A DNA stretch of 16,443 bases from Synergistaceae bacterium (GCA_031273365.1 JAISSA010000005.1:1-16443), one strand, 5' to 3'; positions 1 through 6,909 are shown, numbered from the stretch's first letter. Notes: generated by a model not told the origin, from the letters alone. A program made the numbers and translations.

Positions 1-1385
1 GCGCGAAACGCGCCTGCCTCGTTCTTTGCGTTTTTTTCGTGCTTTTCATGCTTTTCGTTCTCTCTGGCGAGGACGTCGCCGATAATGGCGATGCCTCTGT
101 CGAGGCTGCGCCGGTCCCGCGTCATCGATTCCTGCTCGTCCAGAAAACGACCCAGCCCGTCCACGGCCAGAAGATAAAGGTCGGGCTGGCGATCGGCGGA
201 CCACGCCGCAAAAGTTTTCTCCATCTCGAAAATCGCCTCTTCGTTGCGCCTGGGGTCGCGCGTCTCCTGAGCGAGGGTGAAAAGCGTCATCGCCAGGTTG
301 AAACGGACGTGGGGGACGATCTGGCATAAATTCAGGGAGTTGCTTACCAGAAACGCCCTGTCCGTCGCCGCCCCGGCCGCGTCCAGGTCTGCATCTGAGA
401 GAGTTTCCAGGTATTTGTCGGTAAGCGCCTGAGCGATGTCCAGATGAAGCTCCAGAAAACGGTTCGGTTCGCTGCTCGGGCCGACGCGGGTCAGAGCCTC
501 TCTGAGCGTCGCCGTCGCCGCCTCGCAGAGGCCCATGTTGTTCAGGGTGTTGCCCAGTTGCGCCATCAGGGTCGTGAGCATGAAATCCCCCCGCCGCCGG
601 GAAAGCGAGATCGCCTTCTCGAAGGTGGACGACGCCTTTTCCATCAGCTCGATGGATCGATCCTCCGGGGTATCCGCCGCGAACGCCAGATCGACAAGGG
701 CGCGCCCCAGCGTATGCAGGACCACGATCTCCTCCTTCAGGCCCGTCCCGGCGAGGAGGCCGCACGCCCTTTCCAGCAGCGGCAGGACGTCCCCGGCGTC
801 GGGAACGAGGTTTCGGCGATGCGCCTCGAGCATGTGGATCGAAGCGCGAAGGTACAGCGCCCGGCTGGTCAGCAGCGCATCCGCCTCCCAAAGCCCCGAC
901 GCCTTCAGCTCCTCTTCGCAGTCGTTCAGCAGGCTTCGCGCGGTCCAGACCTTCACCTGATCGGTCAGATATCCGTCGAGCGCCCAAAAAGTGTAGATTT
1001 CGACCTCGTCGAGAAGCAACGCGGCGCGCGCCGGGGTCTGGCCTCCAAACTCCTCGAGCGCCCCCCTGCAAAGCCCCGTCAGTCGCTCGTACCAGGCGTC
1101 CGGGAAAATTTCCTCCATCTGCCGGCATCGATCCAGAAACGCGCCCGTCTCCAGTGCGACGTCAGGCACTCCCGCCTCCGCCCGTCCCGCAGGGAACAGT
1201 ACCCGCCTCCACTCCGTGCGTTCAGCGTCGCTCCGGCGGACACTCAGCGCGGCAGCGGGGGCGGCGGCGAGCTCCAGGGGCGGACGGACTCCGATTCCCT
1301 GATCCTGAACGCTTACAGACAACACAATCCCAAGCGCCAAAACGCCCGCGCGTTTCGTGTAAAAAAAACGCCCCGAATGCCTCAT
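1..1385 (-). CDS. Exported helical-repeat (TPR-like) hypothetical protein, 3' end beyond window
   Basis: The frame is open from an ATG at 1385 to the left edge, at least 461 codons with no stop; the C-terminus lies outside the window. The ATG follows a GGGGGT ribosome-binding site about 6 nt upstream. Residues 1-12 are basic and 13-26 hydrophobic (AGVLALGIVLSVSV), a signal peptide or anchor, so the bulk is probably periplasmic. From about residue 80 onward it is almost all amphipathic helix with repeating small/large hydrophobic spacing (for example ALLLDEVEIYTFWALDGYL and TLMAQLGNTLNNMGLCEAA), like TPR or another alpha-solenoid. The visible end is Lys/Glu/His-rich (NEKHEKHEKNAKNE). I chose this frame over the ATG-to-stop ORF at 46-1128 because its composition is protein-like, whereas the other is Gly/Arg/Pro-rich shadow. 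It follows DUF4230 but is separated from it by a terminator. No precise family is recognised; function unknown, perhaps protein-protein scaffolding. Confidence 0.8.
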   Translation of the reverse strand, partial: MRHSGRFFYTKRAGVLALGIVLSVSVQDQGIGVRPPLELAAAPAAALSVRRSDAERTEWRRVLFPAGRAEAGVPDVALETGAFLDRCRQMEEIFPDAWYERLTGLCRGALEEFGGQTPARAALLLDEVEIYTFWALDGYLTDQVKVWTARSLLNDCEEELKASGLWEADALLTSRALYLRASIHMLEAHRRNLVPDAGDVLPLLERACGLLAGTGLKEEIVVLHTLGRALVDLAFAADTPEDRSIELMEKASSTFEKAISLSRRRGDFMLTTLMAQLGNTLNNMGLCEAATATLREALTRVGPSSEPNRFLELHLDIAQALTDKYLETLSDADLDAAGAATDRAFLVSNSLNLCQIVPHVRFNLAMTLFTLAQETRDPRRNEEAIFEMEKTFAAWSADRQPDLYLLAVDGLGRFLDEQESMTRDRRSLDRGIAIIGDVLARENEKHEKHEKNAKNEAGAFR

Positions 1386-1400
1386 CGTTGCACCCCCAAT

Positions 1401-1440
1401 AAAAAATAAAAAAAACCCGCCGAGAGAATATTCCGGCGGG
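1401..1440 (-). terminator. Rho-independent terminator after the DUF4230 gene
   Basis: Read on the minus strand, a perfect 7-bp GC stem (CCCGCCG at 1440-1434 with CGGCGGG at 1422-1416) with an 11-nt loop is followed at once by a T-rich run (1415-1401). It lies 76 nt past the DUF4230 stop and ends only 16 nt before the ATG of the next gene, so the downstream gene either depends on read-through of this hairpin or has a promoter I cannot see. Confidence 0.85.
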
Positions 1441-1458
1441 GGCGTCGGTTTCAAAAGC

Positions 1459-1491
1459 CATTTTCAATGCATTTTTAATGCATTTTTAATG
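1459..1491. repeat. Three 11-bp tandem repeats with phased T-tracts
   Basis: CATTTTCAATG, then CATTTTTAATG twice, head to tail with an 11-bp period, in the gap between the DUF4230 stop and the terminator. The T-tracts recur about once per helical turn, which is expected to bend DNA; a protein-binding array is the other simple reading. Confidence 0.8.
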
Positions 1492-1515
1492 CGTAACAGG
1501 CAGCGCCTGCGACTT

Positions 1516-2169
1516 TTATGACGCTTTTATCATCGCCGCTTCCGCGCGCTCGACGTTCGAGTGCGCCAGGACGGGCACGCGCCGGGAATCGTCTTCGCAC
1601 TCCTCGAAGATAACCTCGGCCTCCATTCCCAGAGACGCCGCCATCGACATCAGCACCATGCGCGTGTTCTCGTCCGCCCGATGCAGAATGTCGCCCCCCA
1701 GAACCTCCCCGCGCAGCTCTTCGAGGTTGGCGGTGATTTCCCGATTCTGGTCCTCGAGGCGCACGGACGTAAAAATCCCCGATCTCTGGTCATAGACCTG
1801 AACACTCTTCATGTCCGCGTAAAGATCGATCAGCCTGCTGTGGGGAACTGTTATACAGATTCGGTTGACGGCAAAGCGCTCGGAAATCCTGATTTGAGAC
1901 AGGTCGTTTCCGCAGATGAGGACCCCCGAATACTTCAGTATAAATTTACGCCCCGTGCCCGGCAGGGAAAAACCCAGCAGCGACTTCGAGTCCGCGTGCA
2001 TCACGACCGACTGGAAGTCCTGACGTATCGTCGCAAGATCCCTGACGTTCCTTATGCCCTGAAGCAGAACCGAACGCACGGAACGGCTTTTTTGAAACCC
2101 CCTGCGCCTCAGGAGCCAGACATTGACGGCAACCGACGCCACCAGCAAAAAAGTTACTATAACGCCCAC
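1516..2169 (-). CDS. DUF4230-family membrane-anchored protein
   Basis: A 217-residue protein from a GTG start at 2169. This start is preceded by CGGAGG with 7-nt spacing and places the single membrane segment (VGVIVTFLLVASVAVNVWLL) at the very N-terminus, followed by RRRGFQK, so the rest is probably extracytoplasmic. An ATG at 2271 gives an in-frame extension, but it has no clear ribosome site and runs through AT-rich, promoter-like DNA. The body looks like DUF4230: an LQGIRNVRDLATI opening, a GTGRKFILKYSGVLICGNDL strand block typical of the family, then ICITVPHSRLIDL. DUF4230 has no established biochemical role. It lies 139 nt after larC on the same strand and ends before a strong terminator, so it closes the transcription unit. 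The family call is from memory of sequence pattern. Confidence 0.7.
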   Translation of the reverse strand: MGVIVTFLLVASVAVNVWLLRRRGFQKSRSVRSVLLQGIRNVRDLATIRQDFQSVVMHADSKSLLGFSLPGTGRKFILKYSGVLICGNDLSQIRISERFAVNRICITVPHSRLIDLYADMKSVQVYDQRSGIFTSVRLEDQNREITANLEELRGEVLGGDILHRADENTRMVLMSMAASLGMEAEVIFEECEDDSRRVPVLAHSNVERAEAAMIKAS

Positions 2170-2194
2170 GAGGAAACCTCCGATCCCATATCGA

Positions 2195-2223
2195 AATGTA
2201 AGACAATAATTGCAAGACAACAA
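2195..2223 (-). promoter_or_regulatory. Possible promoter for the DUF4230 gene
   Basis: On the minus strand TTGTTG (2223-2218), a 17-nt spacer and TACATT (2200-2195) form a moderate sigma-70-like pair in an AT-rich patch just upstream of the GTG start. Neither hexamer is perfect. If used, the leader would be about 20 nt and would exclude the ATG at 2271. Confidence 0.3.
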
Positions 2224-2308
2224 AAAATTTATATGACTATCGCGCAGTCTCAGGTCGAGAGAATGCCTCATCGGCCCGGAGAGCCGTCACCCTCTTTTGC
2301 CTGAACGC

Positions 2309-3529
2309 TTACGGCATCAGTTCTCCCGCTATCCGGCTTCGAGCCTCGGGCAAAGAAAGCCCCTCCGCCGCCGCCAGCCGCTTCAGGTCGTCGTACTCGG
2401 GCGTGCGGCGCAGCGGCTTTTCGCCCAGAAACGCGGTCTTGACCCTCATCGTCCCCAGGGACGTCGTGCGTTCTTCTATCTTATAACATAATTTAGTACG
2501 GTCAACCATCGTTTTCCTAACGCCCTGAGTCGTCGTTGCGCACAAAATCGCGACGGAAAGCTCCCCGGCTTTTTCCGGAGCGCAGAGACAGCAGAGCTTC
2601 GTCCCGGGACGTCCCTTTTTCATGGCGATGGACTCCAGCCAGACGTCAAGAGCGCCGTCCGCAAAAAGGCGTTCCGTCACGGATTCGTAGTCCTGAGGGT
2701 TCATGTCGTCGATGTTGCTCTCCAGAAGCGCCGCCCGGTCGTGATCCACACCTTTTGAAGGATGGGACTCCGAAGGGCAGGAATCTGAAGGACAGGAATC
2801 TGAAGGATGAGAGTCCATCAGCAGAACGCGCAGGACGTTCGGCAGGTCCGAGTCGCGGGTCCCCGTTCCGTACCCGGACGCGAGCACCGTTCCGGGGGGA
2901 AGGTCGCAGAACGCCGACGCCAGGCAGCGGACCAGCAGCGCGCCCGTGGGCGTCGTGCGCTCCATGGGCTCTCCCCGGGAGCAGATCGGGAGGCCGCGCA
3001 GCAGGCGTTCGGTCGCCGGCGCGGGAACGGGCAGGACGCCGTGCGCGCATCGAACGGTTCCCGACCCCACGTTGACGGGCGAAGAGAGAACCCTCGGCCA
3101 GTCCAGCATGTCGACAAGGATAAAGGCTCCCACGATGTCCAGGATGGAGTCGATGGCGCCGACCTCGTGAAAATGGATTTTATCCGGCGTCGTGCCGTGC
3201 ACCGCGGCCTCCGCCTCCGCGAGAAGGGCGAAGGCGCGCATGGACTCCCGCTGAACGCGCGGGGAAAGGGAGCTGTCGGCGATGATCTCCTCTATCTCCT
3301 TCAGGCCCCTGTGCGGATGGTGTTCGTGGGTATCGACGTAAAAATGAGTTCCCGCAATGCCGCTTTTAACCGTTTTTTCAAAGCGAACCCGATAGTCCTC
3401 CGAGGTCAGCTTCGACATTTTCGCAAGTTCGGCCTCGAATCGCTCCGGATGCGGGACCAGCTCGAAAAGCGCCCCTGCCAGCATGTCGCCGGCGATTCCC
3501 GCAAAACAGTCCAGGTACAGTGTCTTCAT
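2309..3529 (-). CDS. larC: LarC, nickel insertion protein for the lactate racemase cofactor
   Basis: A 406-residue LarC, which uses CTP to put nickel into pyridinium-3,5-bisthiocarboxylic acid mononucleotide, the last step of the NPN cofactor of lactate racemase and related enzymes; cytoplasmic. Family marks: the N-terminal YLDCFAGIAGDMLAGAL, KIHFHEVGAIDSILDIVG (118-135), RTTPTGALL (191-199), ESNIDDMNPQ (270-279) and MKKGRPG (303-309). In Lactobacillus plantarum LarC is made by a frameshift joining larC1 and larC2; here both halves are one continuous frame. The junction (239-258) carries four copies of a [DE]S[HC]PS pentapeptide. The ATG has an AGAAGG site 7 nt upstream, and a TGTTATAAA extended -10-like sequence lies at 3547-3555. 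No larA, larB or larE is in view, so the client enzyme cannot be named from this window. Confidence 0.92.
   Translation of the reverse strand: MKTLYLDCFAGIAGDMLAGALFELVPHPERFEAELAKMSKLTSEDYRVRFEKTVKSGIAGTHFYVDTHEHHPHRGLKEIEEIIADSSLSPRVQRESMRAFALLAEAEAAVHGTTPDKIHFHEVGAIDSILDIVGAFILVDMLDWPRVLSSPVNVGSGTVRCAHGVLPVPAPATERLLRGLPICSRGEPMERTTPTGALLVRCLASAFCDLPPGTVLASGYGTGTRDSDLPNVLRVLLMDSHPSDSCPSDSCPSESHPSKGVDHDRAALLESNIDDMNPQDYESVTERLFADGALDVWLESIAMKKGRPGTKLCCLCAPEKAGELSVAILCATTTQGVRKTMVDRTKLCYKIEERTTSLGTMRVKTAFLGEKPLRRTPEYDDLKRLAAAEGLSLPEARSRIAGELMP
2761..2820 (-). repeat. 15-bp tandem repeat inside larC (four pentapeptides)
   Basis: Four consecutive 15-bp units at 2761, 2776, 2791 and 2806; the two middle ones differ at a single base. 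They encode DSHPS, DSCPS, DSCPS and ESHPS in the linker between the two LarC halves. The array is a multiple of three, so copy changes by slippage keep the frame. Confidence 0.9.
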
Positions 3530-3607
3530 TTCACAACCTTCTTCGTTTTATAACATTCAGGTACATAACAGGGCGACGTCAACGGCTCAGGTCAATAGCT
3601 CAGGCCC

Positions 3608-3668
3608 AAAACCGCGGGGCTCCGCCCCACACCCCGCTGGGGACGAGCCCCCTGACCCCGTTAATTTT
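3608..3668. repeat. GC-rich dispersed intergenic repeat, copy A
   Basis: Starts AAAACCGCGGGGCTCCGCC and ends CTGACCCCGTTAATTTT; nearly identical to copy B at 6753-6814. It has a first hairpin GGGGC-tcc-GCCCC and a second GGGG-acgag-CCCC. It sits between comB and larC, with AT-rich DNA on both sides. Confidence 0.85.
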
Positions 3669-3692
3669 TCTTTATTATTGTGGACAGGAGAT

Positions 3693-3732
3693 AAAAAAAG
3701 GGTCCATACGGGTTCTGCCCTCAGGGCCTGGA
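3693..3732 (-). terminator. Possible terminator of comB
   Basis: On the minus strand GTCCA (3732-3728) can pair with TGGAC (3706-3702) around an inner GCCCT-g-AGGGC hairpin, followed by CC and seven Ts (3699-3693). The outer stem is only 5 bp, so this is plausible but not strong. Confidence 0.4.
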
Positions 3733-3788
3733 CGCTTACGGGGAATCCACGAGGTTGACGGAGAGACGATGGTTACGGCTTCTGTGCT

Positions 3789-4610
3789 TCAGCGGCTTTC
3801 ACCTTCGGCAGCGCTGGCTCGCAGAGAACTGTGCGCCTCTGACGTCAGGGGCGCGCAGTCCTCCCGCAGACAGGCCATCGGTCCGTCCTCCCCGGGAATT
3901 TCGTGCAGCCCGGGAACGCTTTGCGCGACGTCGATCTCCGCGGCACAGGCAATGTCGTCCTCAAAACCGATTTGCTTCAGAAAAAGGGCGTGATCCGCCG
4001 TTTCGAGAGATGCCCTGAAATCCCGCGCTCCCTGATACGCCAGCAGAGCCAGCCGAGCGCCGTCCGCCAGATGCATTCCGGAAAAACGCTCCGCCAGACA
4101 GGAGACCATCAGGCCCGCGCACAGGGTGTCGTCCCAGGCGGGGCGACCTTCCCGACCCGAGCAGAAAATGCCGATGCGCCTTCCCTTCGTAAGAGCCCTG
4201 TCCAGCGCGGCGACGACGTTGCGCGCACAGGCGACCAGCACCGGCGCCCCGGTGACGGCGGCCTTCAGCAGGGCCTTCGTCCCGTTGGTCGTCGCCATGA
4301 CGGCGCAGGAATATTTCCCGCAGAGCTCCCGCGTGATGCTGAGCGGAGAGTTTCCCAGGTCAAAACCCTGAGGCGCGACGGCGTTCCGTTCGCCCATCAG
4401 CAGGGGTGTTTCACCCATTTCCTCAAGGCCCCTCGCAATGCGCAGGGCGTCATCCGTGGATTTTGCCGGATAAAGCGCGCCTCCACCCGCCTCGAACCAG
4501 CGAACCATGACGGTGGTCGCCCGCAAAATATCGACAACCAGCCACACATCCACCGCCGGCAGGTGCTCGCTCTGTGAAAGAACCACCTCTGCTTCTATGG
4601 AATCCGACAT
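3789..4610 (-). CDS. comB: 2-phosphosulfolactate phosphatase family protein (ComB-like)
   Basis: A 273-residue member of the ComB family (Mg-dependent hydrolysis of 2-phosphosulfolactate to sulfolactate, a coenzyme M pathway step in methanogens; the family is also widespread in bacteria, where the substrate is often unproven). Visible marks: VVDILRATTVMVRW (25-38), LMGERNAVAPQGFDLGNSPL (71-90) and AVMATTNGTKALLKAA (103-118). The ATG has GGGAGG 7 nt upstream. The last roughly 25 residues, after EIPGEDGPMACL, look unlike the family core and may be a lineage-specific tail. It is divergent from the Rrf2 regulator across a 296-nt AT-rich gap, so shared control is possible. No comA or comC is in the window, so a complete coenzyme M route is not implied. 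Confidence 0.85.
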   Translation of the reverse strand: MSDSIEAEVVLSQSEHLPAVDVWLVVDILRATTVMVRWFEAGGGALYPAKSTDDALRIARGLEEMGETPLLMGERNAVAPQGFDLGNSPLSITRELCGKYSCAVMATTNGTKALLKAAVTGAPVLVACARNVVAALDRALTKGRRIGIFCSGREGRPAWDDTLCAGLMVSCLAERFSGMHLADGARLALLAYQGARDFRASLETADHALFLKQIGFEDDIACAAEIDVAQSVPGLHEIPGEDGPMACLREDCAPLTSEAHSSLRASAAEGESR

Positions 4611-4670
4611 ACGTCACCCTCCCTGCGGTAACCGCCCGCCATCCACTCCCGACAGTACAGTCCGGTCCTG

Positions 4671-4676
4671 ATTATA
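4671..4676 (-). promoter_or_regulatory. -10 element of a likely comB promoter
   Basis: A perfect TATAAT reads on the minus strand at 4676-4671, about 60 nt upstream of the comB ATG. No good -35 hexamer is seen at 16-18 nt, so it would be weak or activator-dependent; the Rrf2 protein encoded divergently is a candidate regulator. Confidence 0.4.
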
Positions 4677-4906
4677 TCCTGGAGCGGGAGATTACGCGAT
4701 AAGTTCGTAAAATTACTTAAAAATCTTTTCGGATTTATGATGTCATACCCCAAACGACAAATTAGGTAAAATGGTTCTTAAATTTATGATAAAAATTTCG
4801 TAATATGCATTATGACTATACCGTTGCTTCAGGTAAAGGTCGAAAGAGCTTCGACAGTCGTAAATTACAGAACATAAAAATAAAGCATAAAAATGGGGGA
4901 ACTTCC

Positions 4907-5344
4907 TTGACGGGTCATGTGATTGCGCTATCGGAGGCCGTTTCGCTCGGGTTTCACGGAATGGGGCTTCTTGCGGCCTCGAAGAAGCGCCTGAGCGCGC
5001 GTGAAATGGCCAAAATACTTGGCGTTTCGGAGGCCCATCTGACGAAGGTTTTTCAGCGTCTGGGGCACGAGGGGCTGGTCGGCTCCGTCCGGGGGCCGGG
5101 CGGCGGTTTCGAGCTGAAGCGGCTTCCCGAAAAGATCAGCCTTCTCTCCATCTATTACGCCATCGAGGGCGTCCCACGGGAAAACATGAAATTTTGCTCC
5201 TGCTGCGGCCGGTGTCCCTTCGAGCACTGCCTTTTCGGCGCCGTCCTCGGGGACGCCAGCCGGGATTTTTTGAAATACCTCGATGGCGTGACGCTCGACG
5301 CCATCTCCCTGAAGCCGGCGGAAAAGTCCGCCCGCAAAGCATGA
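4907..5344 (+). CDS. Rrf2-family transcriptional regulator with cysteine cluster
   Basis: A winged-helix DNA-binding protein of the Rrf2/IscR/NsrR family. I place the start at TTG 4907 (145 residues) because GGGGGA lies 6 nt upstream and the family normally begins only a few residues before the first helix; GTG 4919 is also possible. The in-frame ATG at 4805 would add 34 residues of AT-rich sequence and has no ribosome site. The core is typical: LSAREMAKILGVSEAHLTKV, then GLVGSVRGPGGGFEL (recognition helix and wing), then an effector region. That region holds FCSCCGRCPFEHC, five cysteines, where IscR and NsrR ligate an Fe-S cluster, so redox, iron or nitric oxide sensing is likely though the spacing is not identical. 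Divergent from comB and convergent with the Liv-type gene. The leader contains ATTTATGAT twice (4732 and 4784 area), a possible operator. Confidence 0.85.
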   Translation: MTGHVIALSEAVSLGFHGMGLLAASKKRLSAREMAKILGVSEAHLTKVFQRLGHEGLVGSVRGPGGGFELKRLPEKISLLSIYYAIEGVPRENMKFCSCCGRCPFEHCLFGAVLGDASRDFLKYLDGVTLDAISLKPAEKSARKA

Positions 5345-5361
5345 CCGGAACGTTTTGGGAT

Positions 5362-5406
5362 AAAAAATGCGGGCTCAGGGGCTGAAGCGGCCGCCCCCGG
5401 GCCCGC
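5362..5406 (-). terminator. Rho-independent terminator of the Liv-type binding-protein gene
   Basis: On the minus strand GCGGGC (5406-5401) pairs with GCCCGC (5374-5369), with inner GGGG/CCCC pairing, then A and a T6 run (5367-5362). It starts 10 nt past the stop codon and lies between two convergent genes. Confidence 0.8.
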
Positions 5407-5415
5407 CCGTCAGAA

Positions 5416-6540
5416 TTACGGTTTTATCGTGTAAATGTAGCTCTTTTTTTTGTCTTTGATCTCGACGATGCCCAGGTCCTTGACGGGATCGTGGCTTTCA
5501 CTGCTGAAGGAGGTCAGCCCCGTCACGGTCGGTACGTCCTTTGTCTTTTCCAGCTCGTCCCGAATGGACTTCGGGTCGTCCTTTCCCGCGCGCACGATGG
5601 CCTGGAAGAGAAGGACGTAAGCGTCATAACCCATGGCCGCGTTGGCGTTGGGGGCCTTGTCGGGGTACTCCTTCGCCCAGGCCTCCGTAAACGCCCTCGC
5701 CTCCCCGTTCATGTCGGGCATGGAGGGATCGTAGGCGAAGGTGGTGTGCAGAAACCCCTCCACGGCCTCGCCGCCCAGCGTCACGATCTCGGGGTTGTCC
5801 ATGGCGTCGCCGCCCATGAAGCGGAATTTCGCCCCCAGCTCGAACCCCTGTTTCATGATGATCGCGCCCTCCGCGAAGTAAGCGGGGATGAAGAGCACGT
5901 CGGGTTCCCGGGAGATGATCTCGGTGAGCTGGGACGTGAAGTCCGTGTCGCCGGACTGGTATTTCAGGTCGGCGACGATCGTGCCGCCAAGTTTGACGAA
6001 GTTCGACCTGAAGAAACTGGCCAGCCCAACGGCGTAGTCGCTGGCAACGTCGGTCATGACCGCGGCCTTCCTGTATCCCAGACTGTTGTAAGCGTAGTTT
6101 GCCCCCGCCTCTCCCTGAAAGGGGTCGGTGAAACAGGCCCTGAAAACGTACTTCTTGCCCTCCGTCACGAGGGGATTGGTGGCGGCGGTAGCCATCAGGG
6201 GAACGCCGGCGACCTCGGCCACCTCGCCGGCCGCCATGGTCCCCGAGGAACCGTAGGGCCCGATGATGGCGTTGACCCTGCTGCTCTCGATCAAACGGCT
6301 GGCCGCGTTGGCGGACTCCACCTTGTCGCTTTTCATGTCCATGATGACGAGTTCGATCTTCTTCCCCAGAGCCTCCGGGTGGAGCTTGTTCGCGAGTTCC
6401 ATACCTTCGAGCTCCAGCTGGCCGCCGAAAGCGTTCTGTCCCGTCATGGTGGCGACGACGCCGATTTTGATCGTATCCGCCCCCTGGCAGATCCCCGCAG
6501 CCAGCAGCACCGCACACCACGCCAAAAGAAACTTTTTCAT
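5416..6540 (-). CDS. Branched-chain amino acid (Liv-type) ABC transporter substrate-binding protein
   Basis: A periplasmic binding protein of the LivJ/LivK type, 374 residues from ATG 6540. I prefer this start over 6585 because it gives a clean signal peptide (MKKFLLAWCAVLLAAGICQG, cleavage before ADTIKIG) and has AAAGGGG plus AAGG upstream. The cysteine at 18 does not fit a lipobox, so it is probably a soluble periplasmic protein. Typical features: IKIGVVATMTG opening, NAIIGPYGSSGTMAAGEVAE, SGDTDFTSQL and PDVLFIPAYFAEGA. It delivers an amino acid or similar small ligand to an ABC importer; ligand not predictable. The permease and ATPase genes are not next to it, so it is an orphan binding protein here. 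It has its own strong promoter and terminator, hence a monocistronic unit. Confidence 0.93.
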   Translation of the reverse strand: MKKFLLAWCAVLLAAGICQGADTIKIGVVATMTGQNAFGGQLELEGMELANKLHPEALGKKIELVIMDMKSDKVESANAASRLIESSRVNAIIGPYGSSGTMAAGEVAEVAGVPLMATAATNPLVTEGKKYVFRACFTDPFQGEAGANYAYNSLGYRKAAVMTDVASDYAVGLASFFRSNFVKLGGTIVADLKYQSGDTDFTSQLTEIISREPDVLFIPAYFAEGAIIMKQGFELGAKFRFMGGDAMDNPEIVTLGGEAVEGFLHTTFAYDPSMPDMNGEARAFTEAWAKEYPDKAPNANAAMGYDAYVLLFQAIVRAGKDDPKSIRDELEKTKDVPTVTGLTSFSSESHDPVKDLGIVEIKDKKKSYIYTIKP

Positions 6541-6576
6541 CCTTACTGCACCCCTTTCAAATTCACCCCGATATTT

Positions 6577-6624
6577 CGAACGCATTGCATAACGTTAAAA
6601 TTACACATTGATAAATTGCGTTCG
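6577..6624 (-). promoter_or_regulatory. Inverted repeat forming a 5'-terminal leader stem-loop
   Basis: CGAACGCA (6577-6584 on the plus strand) and TGCGTTCG (6617-6624) are perfect 8-bp arms around 32 nt. The predicted transcription start from the promoter at 6632-6660 falls at about 6625, so the mRNA would begin directly with this stem. Confidence 0.6.
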
Positions 6625-6631
6625 TTGATGA

Positions 6632-6660
6632 ATTATAAGCGCATGTAAGATGCATTTCAA
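6632..6660 (-). promoter_or_regulatory. Strong sigma-70 type promoter of the Liv-type gene
   Basis: Minus strand TTGAAA (6660-6655), exactly 17 nt, then a perfect TATAAT (6637-6632), with AT-rich DNA further upstream. The leader to the ATG at 6540 is about 85 nt. Confidence 0.8.
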
Positions 6661-6752
6661 GTGCTTAAGTATATTTTGTTGATGTTTAAAAAATAAAAAC
6701 GACAGGGTTATGCAAATCTGTCGTTGTTCTGTGCTTCTTAAGCTCAAACGCT

Positions 6753-6814
6753 AAAACCGCGGGGCTCCGCCCCACACCCCGCAGGGGACTCAGTCCCCTG
6801 ACCCCGTTAATTTT
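6753..6814. repeat. GC-rich dispersed intergenic repeat, copy B
   Basis: Matches copy A (3608-3668) from AAAACCGCGGGG to GTTAATTTT except for a few bases in the second hairpin, where AGGGGACT-c-AGTCCCCT remains self-complementary. It lies in a divergent gap, between two gene starts, so it cannot be serving as the ordinary terminator of either neighbour. Confidence 0.85.
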
Positions 6815-6883
6815 GCTTTTTTGCAGACTTCGGGAAAAATTGTCTCGTGACGGCGATTACCTTCATACCCGCACCCCCCCATG

Positions 6884-6909
6884 TCTCGTTTACTTCTCTC
6901 GTTTACTTC
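6884..6909. repeat. Perfect 13-bp tandem duplication upstream of the nuclease gene
   Basis: TCTCGTTTACTTC occurs twice head to tail, about 45 nt upstream of the -10 element of the following gene, where an operator could lie. Confidence 0.85.

Noticed and set aside
46..1128. 360-codon minus-strand ORF
   Set aside because: Gly/Arg/Pro-rich shadow composition; the adjacent minus frame encodes a coherent exported helical protein across the same DNA.
444..1409. 321-codon plus-strand ORF
   Set aside because: Antisense shadow of the helical-repeat gene; composition is Arg/Gln-rich with no domain pattern and no ribosome site.
1459..1491. Short tandem repeats considered as a CRISPR array (here and at 2761, 6884, 9507)
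   Set aside because: Units are 11-15 bp with no unique spacers, and no cas genes are present.
2170..2271. N-terminal extension of the DUF4230 protein to ATG 2271
   Set aside because: No ribosome site, AT-rich promoter-like DNA, and the GTG at 2169 has CGGAGG at ideal spacing with the membrane anchor at the N-terminus.
3553..3788. Small plus-strand ORFs between larC and comB
   Set aside because: They run through the GC-rich repeat and a probable terminator; no ribosome sites and no protein-like pattern.
3833..3854. Near-perfect 22-bp palindrome GCGCCTCTGACGTCAGGGGCGC
   Set aside because: It lies inside the comB coding tail and has no partner site elsewhere in the window; could be chance in GC-rich code.
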